A stretch of DNA of 12,287 bases from Eubacteriales bacterium (GTDB lineage Bacteria; Bacillota; Clostridia; Peptostreptococcales; Anaerovoracaceae). The stretch lies in assembly GCA_028702415.1 (NCBI GenBank), contig JAQVOT010000016.1:1-12287 (forward strand), given 5' to 3'. Of this stretch, positions 6,751 through 12,287 are shown in pieces. Made by a program: the position numbers and the translations under genes. The stretch's first letter is position 1; every line of letters begins with the position of its first letter. The notes beneath the pieces are model-generated. The model had not been told where the DNA came from and searched no databases. It saw only the letters and a program-made list of their open reading frames with translations.

Positions 6751-8190
6751 TTATACTCTGCCCTGTCTGTTATTTTTCTCCTCTTCGGTTTCTTTATCTC
6801 TGACTGCCCGTGCAGTTTCTCTGCCGTAATATGCGAAGGGCTCCCTCTCTCTTTGTCGTTCCTGACGACGAACTGCTCTTTTTATTCGGGCCTTTCTCCG
6901 CTGACGGTTCTGCTTTTTCCTTTCTCTGCGTTTCAACAGGATAAAGACTGCAGCCGGAACAGCCAAAGCAATTAACAATAAAGGTATGTCTTCATCTGCA
7001 ATTCCAATGTGTGAGAGTATTGCGCCTTCCTTGGCATCTTCAAGTGAGATCACTTCCTGATTTGCAAGTTCTTTGCCATTCTCGTCAATAGCAACCGCCT
7101 CTCCCAGAACATCTCCTCTGCTGACCGGTGCCATTACCTTTTCTTCATCAAGCCTTATTTCAACAGTTACCTTTTCGGATGCCTTGTAGTTCTTCGGAAC
7201 TGTCATGGCCAGATTTCTGCTGACCCCAATGTCAACCGATCTCAGGCTGCCCCGTTTAACAGGCTGCTGTCCTATTACATCACTAACCCGGGCAGCATGA
7301 TATGTCTTGAAGTTTTCGAATCCGTAATTCCACAGATTGATGGTGTCAATGTATTTTGGTATTTCATGTGAAGCATTAAGCACCACAACAATAAGGCTGG
7401 TTTTGCCTCTTGTGGCATATCCGCAGTAGCAGTCCCCCGCCGTGCTGGAATACCCGGTCTTTATCCCCTTGCAGCCTTTGTATTTTAATGGCACTTCTTC
7501 GCCGTTTATTTCTACAGTCTTTTTTTTGTCACTTATGCATCTGTTTGTTGATTTGCCCTGCCTCTGCTTATGCTTGTTTGTGGCAGGTATGCTGAGATAT
7601 TCCGTCTCTACTATTCTTGCAAATTCAGGATTGTTCATTGCTATTGCTGCAATCCTGGCAATATCATATGCTGTGGTAATATTATTTACCTTGTTCATAT
7701 TAAGACCGTTAGGGTTGTTATACCTGGTATCTTTTGCCCCACAGGCTGCGGCTCTGTCATTCATCATGCCACAGAAGGTTTCGATGTCCCCTCCTGCAAT
7801 TCCAGCCAGTGCCTCAGCTGCATCGTTTGCCGACCAGACCATCATGGCATAAACCAGATCCCTTACCTTCAGAGTCTCCCCTTTTTCAAGATCCATTGTA
7901 GTGCCCCTGCTTTCAGGATTATATCCGATTGTAGCCTCCTGATCCATGTCAAGTGTATCCAGCACCACCAGACAGTTTAATATCTTCGTTATGCTGGCAG
8001 GATCCCTCTTCTCGTAGGCGTTCTTTTCATACAGAATCTCACCTGTATCAGCATCCATCATAATAGCTGATGTGGCATCAAGGGCAGGTGGCTCCTCAGC
8101 TTTGTGGGCAACTCCAAAAACGGATACTGCACCGGAGAGTACCATTGTAATAAGCAATATGTTAATGATAAACCATCTTATCGTCTTCAT
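6751..8190 (-). CDS. DacF-type D-alanyl-D-alanine carboxypeptidase (penicillin-binding protein) with C-terminal membrane anchor
   Basis: This serine peptidase of the S11 family removes the terminal D-Ala from peptidoglycan stem peptides outside the membrane. The ATG at 8190 is chosen, giving 479 residues. It starts a classic signal peptide (MKTIRWFIINILLITMVLSG), has GGAAAGGTG just upstream, and lies downstream of an extended -10 box that excludes the in-frame ATGs at 8214 and 8277. Catalytic motifs are SITK (S66, K69), SAN (120-122) and KTG (244-246). A PBP5-type C-terminal domain follows (about 305-395), then a membrane helix (402-419). A tail of about 60 residues rich in Arg, Lys and Glu ends the protein. 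The tail should be cytoplasmic. DacF and its relatives often end in an amphipathic anchor, so this true helix plus long charged tail is notable. It is co-oriented with uvrC, 2 nt away. Confidence 0.93.
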   Translation of the reverse strand: MKTIRWFIINILLITMVLSGAVSVFGVAHKAEEPPALDATSAIMMDADTGEILYEKNAYEKRDPASITKILNCLVVLDTLDMDQEATIGYNPESRGTTMDLEKGETLKVRDLVYAMMVWSANDAAEALAGIAGGDIETFCGMMNDRAAACGAKDTRYNNPNGLNMNKVNNITTAYDIARIAAIAMNNPEFARIVETEYLSIPATNKHKQRQGKSTNRCISDKKKTVEINGEEVPLKYKGCKGIKTGYSSTAGDCYCGYATRGKTSLIVVVLNASHEIPKYIDTINLWNYGFENFKTYHAARVSDVIGQQPVKRGSLRSVDIGVSRNLAMTVPKNYKASEKVTVEIRLDEEKVMAPVSRGDVLGEAVAIDENGKELANQEVISLEDAKEGAILSHIGIADEDIPLLLIALAVPAAVFILLKRRERKKQNRQRRKARIKRAVRRQERQREREPFAYYGRETARAVRDKETEEEKNNRQGRV

Positions 8191-8212
8191 TTTCTGCACC
8201 TTTCCAGTTGAC

Positions 8213-8221
8213 ATTATATCA
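8213..8221 (-). promoter_or_regulatory. extended -10 promoter of the dacF-type gene
   Basis: The minus strand reads TGATATAAT (TATAAT at 8213-8218, TG at 8220-8221), identical to the box before the 76-aa gene. No clear -35 is seen. A start near 8206 would leave only about 16 nt before the ATG at 8190, enough for the GGAAAGGTG site. This decides the start codon, because the longer in-frame starts would lie in or upstream of the promoter. It probably drives uvrC as well. Confidence 0.6.
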
Positions 8222-8260
8222 CAAACCTCATTGAACCGGTTTTGGATTATCTTTGTTTTT

Positions 8261-8293
8261 TGGTGGATAAACACCACTAAAATATGTTAGAAT
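8261..8293 (+). promoter_or_regulatory. serA promoter with upstream dyad
   Basis: TGTTAGAAT (8285-8293) is an extended -10 (TG plus TAGAAT) about 55 nt upstream of the serA ribosome site. No good -35 is present. A 16-bp dyad, TGGTG-GATAAA-CACCA (8261-8276), lies where a -35 region would be, so it is a candidate operator. The dyad is visible in the sequence; its regulatory role is inferred. The remainder of the 164-bp divergent gap shows nothing else recognisable. Confidence 0.4.
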
Positions 8294-8354
8294 ATCCAAG
8301 ATAAATAATTGAATCCGGAGTTATCGGAATGAAATAAAATAATGAGGTGACTAA

Positions 8355-9491
8355 ATGTTCAAGATTGGAACTTTCAACAAAATCTCGCCGGTAGGTCTAA
8401 ATAAACTGACTGACGATTATGTACTGGTTGAGGATGCAAATGAAGCAAATGGCATTATTCTGAGAAGTTATGACATGCATGAAATGGAGTTCTCCGATAA
8501 CCTGCTGGCAATAGGAAGAGCAGGAGCGGGAACAAACAATGTTCCTGTAGACAGATGTACTGAGCAGGGGATCGTTGTTTTTAACGCCCCGGGAGCAAAT
8601 GCTAACGCGGTTAAAGAACTGTGTATATGCGGAATGATTATGGCCGCCCGTAATGTCCCTGAAGGCCTTGCATGGGCAGGGACGCTTAAGGGCTGTGAAG
8701 GTGTTGGCAAGCAGATAGAAAAAGGCAAGGGTCAGTTCGCCGGAACTGAAATCGCCGGCAAGACTCTGGGTATCATTGGTCTTGGTGCTATCGGCAGAAT
8801 GGTTTCCGATGCTGCAATAAATCTGGGAATGGATGTAATCGGTTATGATGCCTTTCTGACTGATGAGGTTCGCGAAATTTTAAACCCTGATATTTCTGTA
8901 GTAAATGATCTTGTTGAGCTTTATCCCCAGTGCGATTACATCTCAATACATGTACCGGCAAATGATGCCACAAAGGGAATGATGAACGCAGAAGCTTTCA
9001 CACAGATGAAAGATGGTGTTATGTTCATGAACTTCGCTCGTGACAAGCTGATGAATAATGATGACCTTCTGGCTGCTCTGGAATCCGGTAAAATTGCCAG
9101 GTACGTTACAGATTTCGCAGACGATACAGTTCTGAATGCTGAGCACCCCGGAATTGTGGTTCTGCCACATCTTGGAGCCTCTTCAGCCGAGGCAGAAGAT
9201 AACTGTGCGGCAATGGCAGTTAGCCAGGTGATGGATTACATCGAAAACGGAAACATCATAAACGCTGTTAATATGCCAAGAGTATCACTGGGCAAGCGTA
9301 CCGGCAGAAGATTGTCAGTAATCTGCAAATCAAATGCTGCCGCTGACGTTATGGCAAAGCTCGCTGAATTTGAATTATTTAATGCAGCATCAGGAGCTAG
9401 GGGAGGATACACATACATCCTGGCTGATCTTGAAGACAGGCAGGTTGACCTGAAGGTTGCGGGTGTTATCCGGCAGAGAATCCTGGAATAG
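8355..9491 (+). CDS. serA: D-3-phosphoglycerate dehydrogenase (D-2-hydroxyacid dehydrogenase family)
   Basis: SerA oxidises 3-phosphoglycerate with NAD to 3-phosphohydroxypyruvate, the first step of serine synthesis, in the cytosol. The 378-residue product has the NAD-binding GLGAIG (142-147) with the acidic residue D165 at the end of the second strand. The catalytic set is R229 (in NFARDKLMN), E263 (in NAEHPG) and H272 (in PHLGASS). The N-terminal RAGAGTNNV and NAPGANANAV match the phosphoglycerate type rather than lactate or glycerate enzymes. The C-terminus (about 318-378) is a short ACT-like segment. GAGGTG (8344-8349) lies 5 nt before the ATG. The usual partner serC is not beside it in this window. 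A substrate other than phosphoglycerate is possible but less likely. Confidence 0.9.
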   Translation: MFKIGTFNKISPVGLNKLTDDYVLVEDANEANGIILRSYDMHEMEFSDNLLAIGRAGAGTNNVPVDRCTEQGIVVFNAPGANANAVKELCICGMIMAARNVPEGLAWAGTLKGCEGVGKQIEKGKGQFAGTEIAGKTLGIIGLGAIGRMVSDAAINLGMDVIGYDAFLTDEVREILNPDISVVNDLVELYPQCDYISIHVPANDATKGMMNAEAFTQMKDGVMFMNFARDKLMNNDDLLAALESGKIARYVTDFADDTVLNAEHPGIVVLPHLGASSAEAEDNCAAMAVSQVMDYIENGNIINAVNMPRVSLGKRTGRRLSVICKSNAAADVMAKLAEFELFNAASGARGGYTYILADLEDRQVDLKVAGVIRQRILE

Positions 9492-9532
9492 TATTCCAAG
9501 AGGCAAATTGCCCCAGATAATAATGTCAAAAT

Positions 9533-9573
9533 AACAGGCCCTGTATTTCCATTTTGGGATTGCATGGCCTGTT
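9533..9573. terminator. convergent terminator hairpin between serA and nth
   Basis: AACAGGCC (9533-9540) pairs over 8 bp with GGCCTGTT (9566-9573), with a 25-nt loop. It is followed on the plus strand by TTATATGTTTCT and on the minus strand by TATTTTG. It lies between the convergent genes serA and nth and could serve both. The long loop and imperfect T-runs make it weaker than the dapB terminator. A small 6-bp hairpin (9484-9498) also overlaps the serA stop codon. Confidence 0.55.
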
Positions 9574-9603
9574 TTATATGTTTCTACTTGATATCTCTTC
9601 CTG

Positions 9604-10341
9604 TTATATGTTTTTTCTGCAATGTTTTTTTATTACGCATTCATCACATTTCGGGTTTCTGGCAGTGCAGCATTTCCTGCCATGCCATAATATGCTGTGA
9701 TGTGCTTCCGTCCATCTGTCTTCCGGCAGAGTATTCATGAGCTCCAGTTCTGTTGCCAGAACCTCAGCGGAACCGGCAGCTTTAGCCGAACCGGCTCCTT
9801 TTGTTTCGCTGCCTTTTCTTTTTGCATCATTACCTGCAAGTCCTATTCTTCTTGAAACCCTGAATACATGGGTGTCCACCGCAATCCTCTGTTGCCCGAA
9901 TCCTACAGCCAGTACCACATTGGCAGTCTTTCTTCCCACTCCGGGCAGTTTAACCAGTTCATCATAATTTTCCGGAACTCGGCCACCGTGCTTTTCACAC
10001 AGAGCTCCTGCAAGTGCAATGATATTCTTTGACTTGGTCCTGTACATACCGATCGTCCTGATTATTTCAGCCACATCATCCTGAGACGCATCTGCCAGGC
10101 TCTCAGGATCAGGATACCTGTTAAAGAGTTCTTCCGAGATTCTGTTAACGCTAACATCGGTGGTCTGAGCGGATAAAACCACGCAGACAATCAGTTCGTA
10201 GGCATTTCTGAAATGCAGAGCACAACCGGCATCCGGGTATTCATCTCGAAGAATGTCCAGTATTTCCGTAGCTTTTTCATTTGAAATTCCTTTGAATTTC
10301 ATGGCGGGTTTTTTGCTGTTTCTTTGCCTGTTTTCTATCAT
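9604..10341 (-). CDS. nth: endonuclease III (DNA glycosylase/AP lyase)
   Basis: Nth excises oxidised pyrimidines and nicks the abasic site, starting base excision repair. The 245-residue product shows the helix-hairpin-helix LPGVGRKTAN (132-141) with the Schiff-base lysine K138. The catalytic aspartate is D156 in VDTHVFRV. The [4Fe-4S] cluster ligands are C225, C232, C235 and C241, with the standard C-X6-C-X2-C-X5-C spacing. E. coli Nth has about 211 residues. The extra length here is an N-terminal extension of about 14 residues and an insert of about 20 residues (roughly 170-194) rich in Gly, Ala, Ser and Lys. The start at 10341 is supported by AAAGGA about 5 nt upstream; the internal ATG for M14 has no ribosome site. 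A TATAAT at 10360-10365 (minus strand) may be its -10. Confidence 0.95.
   Translation of the reverse strand: MIENRQRNSKKPAMKFKGISNEKATEILDILRDEYPDAGCALHFRNAYELIVCVVLSAQTTDVSVNRISEELFNRYPDPESLADASQDDVAEIIRTIGMYRTKSKNIIALAGALCEKHGGRVPENYDELVKLPGVGRKTANVVLAVGFGQQRIAVDTHVFRVSRRIGLAGNDAKRKGSETKGAGSAKAAGSAEVLATELELMNTLPEDRWTEAHHSILWHGRKCCTARNPKCDECVIKKHCRKNI
9766..9801. repeat. two tandem 18-bp repeats inside nth
   Basis: Two adjacent 18-bp units (9766-9783 and 9784-9801) match at 15 of 18 positions, sharing GAACCGGC. They are in frame, so they encode a six-residue period of the GSAKAA/GSAE kind in the Nth insert. This suggests that the insert grew by slippage or local duplication. Confidence 0.6.
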
Positions 10342-10604
10342 ATTTTCCTTTGATTATTTATTATATTATTGTGTGGTTTTTTTTTACGTTATTCACTGAT
10401 TTTTTGTTTATTATTTTAAAGCACTAACACTTTTATGTAATTGTCTTGCTGCCAATTTACCCCTATTTACGTATTATATAATAGTATTTGATTACATTCT
10501 TGCTGTCAAACCATTTAATTTTTAACTAATATGCGTATTTTTCATTAAAATAAATAGCGCAGAATAAAATATCCAAAATACCTCATTTTTCTGGACAAAA
10601 ACTA
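10342..10604 (+). promoter_or_regulatory. long AT-rich upstream region of the NCS1 transporter gene
   Basis: This stretch between the divergent nth and NCS1 genes holds no plausible gene. It contains an imperfect 12-bp direct repeat (listed separately) and, between the copies, a perfect 12-bp palindrome TATTATATAATA (10472-10483). ATTTAC occurs twice, 10 bp apart (10455-10460 and 10465-10470). An interrupted hairpin TGCG-TATTTT...AAAATA-CGCA spans 10532-10561. The density of short repeats suggests regulator binding, but no known riboswitch or operator consensus is recognised. Confidence 0.45.
10444..10509 (+). repeat. pair of 12-bp direct repeats upstream of the NCS1 gene
   Basis: TCTTGCTGCCAA (10444-10455) and TCTTGCTGTCAA (10498-10509) differ at one base and are 54 bp apart, close to five helical turns. 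A perfect AT palindrome lies between them. Same-face spacing is what a cooperatively binding regulator would need. That role is inferred. Confidence 0.5.
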
Positions 10605-10633
10605 GTTACATTTTTGCATATATAGAGTATAAT
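10605..10633 (+). promoter_or_regulatory. promoter of the NCS1 transporter gene
   Basis: A perfect -10 TATAAT (10628-10633) is preceded after 17 bp by GTTACA (10605-10610), matching the -35 consensus at four of six bases. The start near 10640 gives a leader of about 35 nt ending in the very strong ribosome site GGAGGT (10665-10670). Confidence 0.6.
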
Positions 10634-10675
10634 TTAGTTGTTATTTTTATTACACATTTTGAACGGAGGTGTTTT

Positions 10676-12244
10676 ATGGCAACTTATTCACAAGTTGAAC
10701 GTAATGGCCTACTGGAACTCAGCGATGAGGCGAGAGCCGAGCTGGCGGGATCAAGTTATTATAACGAAGACCTGTCACCTACAACAGTTGCTGAAAGAAA
10801 GTGGACTACTTACAACATCACGATGCTCTGGGTTGGTATGTCAATTTGTATCCCATCCCTGTCACTGGCATCTGGACTTATCGGCATGGGCGTATCCCCA
10901 TGGCTGTCAGTTCTGAACGTAGCACTGGGTAACCTGATCATCCTGATTCCAATTCAGATGAACTCAAATGTTGGTACTAAGTATGGTATCCCATTCCCAC
11001 TGTTTGCCAGACTGACATTTGGCTCCCTCGGAGCACACATCCCGGCACTGCTGAGAGCACTGACCGCCTGCGGTTGGACTTCAGTACAGGCATGGGTAGG
11101 CGGCGGCGCAGTTGGCGCTATTCTCGGTGTATTCTTTAGCAAGTTTGCCGACCAGAACTGGATTATGAACCTCCCTTCATGGGGTGGCATGACACCTGTA
11201 ATGGCCGGACAGTTTATTGGATACGTAATATTTATTCTGTTTGTTGGCTGGGTTGCCTACAACGGAATGGACAAAATCAAGATTATCCAGAACTGGGGTG
11301 GTCCAATTCTGATCATCGTAATGATTGCTCTGCTGATCTGGTCATTCCTGCTTGTTAAGGATAGCATGGGATTCTGGGAAGTAATGAACATGAAGAGCGA
11401 CCCTGGTCTTATCGCACAGAACGGCGGTATGGCTTATGTATATCTGTCAGGTCTGATGGGTAATATCGCATTCTGGGCCACAATGGCACTTAATATCCCT
11501 GACTTCTCAAGATATGCTAAGAATCAGAAAGCTCAATTCTGGGGCCAGATGCTGGGTATGCCTATTCCAATGGCATTCTGTGCCTTTGTAGGTGCATACT
11601 ATGCTCAGGCATCAAAGGTTGCATTCGGCGAAGCAATGTTCGACCCAACCATGGTTCTCTATTATCTGGACAACAAGATAATCGTTCTGATTACTGCATT
11701 GGGTGTTGTAGCTGCTACAATAACAACTTGCGTAGCTGCTAACGTAGTAGCTCCTGCAAACGGATTTTCAAACGTAAACCCTAGAAAAATCAGCTACAAG
11801 ATGGGTGTTGTTATCACCATCTTCATTGCCTTCTTCATTCTGCAGGCATGGTGGATTTATGGTTCCGGTGCTGCATACTTCGTTTGGATGAATGCTTATG
11901 GAACAATCCTGTCACCTATCGCTGCTATCCTGATCGCAGACTACTGGATCGTCAAGAAACAGAGAGTTGACGTAATGGAACTGTTCAAGGGATCAGATGG
12001 AAGATACTGGTACTCAGGTGGTATAAACTGGGCTGCTGTAATCTCATGGGTTGCTGCATTTATTGTTCCACTGCTCTTGTACTTCGGTGCTTCCGGACCA
12101 TTCTTGACATTCGTAAATTCAATCAACTACATATGGTCATTTGCAGTTGCTTTCATAATCTACCTGATTCTCATGAAGACAAGCCTGGCCGGAAAGTCAT
12201 ATGTAACAGAAGAAGAACACGAAGCATTCACTCAGAGAGCTTAA
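10676..12244 (+). CDS. NCS1-family nucleobase/hydantoin/allantoin-type permease
   Basis: The product is a 522-residue membrane transporter with about 12 hydrophobic helices, of the nucleobase:cation symporter-1 family. The pre-TM1 motif NEDLSPTTVAERKW (30-43) and NIPDFSRYAK (273-282) are family hallmarks. Compared from memory with the hydantoin transporter Mhp1, the substrate-site residues appear conserved: W134 and Q138 (GWTSVQAW), W267 (AFWATM) and N356 (TTCVAANVVAP). The length and NIPDF motif fit the allantoin/hydantoin/uracil branch better than the shorter cytosine permease CodB, but the substrate cannot be fixed. GGAGGT lies 5 nt before the ATG. By eye, leucine is mostly CTG and arginine mostly AGA, more uniform than in neighbouring genes, which suggests high expression. 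No terminator is visible in the 43 bp after the stop. A TTGACA at 12269-12274 could be the -35 of the next gene. Confidence 0.92.
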   Translation: MATYSQVERNGLLELSDEARAELAGSSYYNEDLSPTTVAERKWTTYNITMLWVGMSICIPSLSLASGLIGMGVSPWLSVLNVALGNLIILIPIQMNSNVGTKYGIPFPLFARLTFGSLGAHIPALLRALTACGWTSVQAWVGGGAVGAILGVFFSKFADQNWIMNLPSWGGMTPVMAGQFIGYVIFILFVGWVAYNGMDKIKIIQNWGGPILIIVMIALLIWSFLLVKDSMGFWEVMNMKSDPGLIAQNGGMAYVYLSGLMGNIAFWATMALNIPDFSRYAKNQKAQFWGQMLGMPIPMAFCAFVGAYYAQASKVAFGEAMFDPTMVLYYLDNKIIVLITALGVVAATITTCVAANVVAPANGFSNVNPRKISYKMGVVITIFIAFFILQAWWIYGSGAAYFVWMNAYGTILSPIAAILIADYWIVKKQRVDVMELFKGSDGRYWYSGGINWAAVISWVAAFIVPLLLYFGASGPFLTFVNSINYIWSFAVAFIIYLILMKTSLAGKSYVTEEEHEAFTQRA

Positions 12245-12287
12245 TTCTTCTAACTTGATACTACTGACTTGACAGACGAATTGAATT

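Noticed and set aside
7442..7980. Overlapping plus-strand open frames of 136 codons each
   Set aside because: Both are shadows of the dacF-type gene on the other strand, with no ribosome site or plausible protein composition.
8191..8277. 29-residue N-terminal extension of the carboxypeptidase
   Set aside because: The extension crosses the extended -10 promoter at 8213-8221 and would bury the signal peptide, which should begin at the ATG at 8190.
8294..8354. Possible serine-responsive leader (T-box or riboswitch) before serA
   Set aside because: The leader is only about 55 nt and shows no T-box core sequence or terminator/antiterminator pair.
1..12287. CRISPR array, tRNA genes, prophage or defence island
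   Set aside because: I saw no regularly spaced repeats, no tRNA-like cloverleaf and no phage, transposase or defence gene; all large genes are housekeeping or transport.

Overview
The window looks like an ordinary, gene-dense piece of a Gram-positive anaerobe chromosome, most likely class Clostridia. The reasons are the AGGAGG-type ribosome binding sites, the TGnTATAAT-type extended -10 promoters, a clostridial-type MurE and DacF, a small acidic DUF1292 protein, and a diaminopimelate dehydrogenase next to dapA and dapB. Family-level placement (for example Anaerovoracaceae) would be a guess. I see no rRNA, tRNA, CRISPR array, intact insertion sequence, phage gene or defence system.

Layout, left to right. 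(1) The N-terminal 382 codons of murE, on the minus strand and cut by the window edge, with a good promoter. (2) A 76-residue hypothetical gene on the minus strand, divergent from the next cluster. (3) A plus-strand cluster ddh-dapA-dapB that makes meso-diaminopimelate and lysine by the dehydrogenase shortcut. (4) A striking nested palindrome acting as a probable two-way terminator. (5) A minus-strand group: a DUF1292 gene with its own promoter, uvrC (nucleotide excision repair), and a DacF-type D-Ala-D-Ala carboxypeptidase only 2 nt upstream of uvrC. (6) A divergent promoter region leading to plus-strand serA (3-phosphoglycerate dehydrogenase). (7) nth (endonuclease III) on the minus strand, with an unusual repeat-encoded insert. 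(8) A 334-bp AT-rich regulatory region and a plus-strand NCS1-family nucleobase/hydantoin/allantoin-type transporter.

Functionally, ddh, dapA and dapB supply the diaminopimelate that MurE-type ligases add to peptidoglycan precursors in most clostridia, and DacF trims the finished peptide stems. About half of the window is therefore cell-wall metabolism. UvrC and Nth are DNA-repair housekeeping, SerA opens serine synthesis, and the NCS1 transporter imports an unidentified nitrogenous ring compound.

I found no convincing new biological system. The items most worth a second look are the nested palindrome after dapB (its core resembles fused insertion-sequence ends), the direct-repeat and palindrome architecture upstream of the NCS1 gene, and the tandem-repeat insert in nth.
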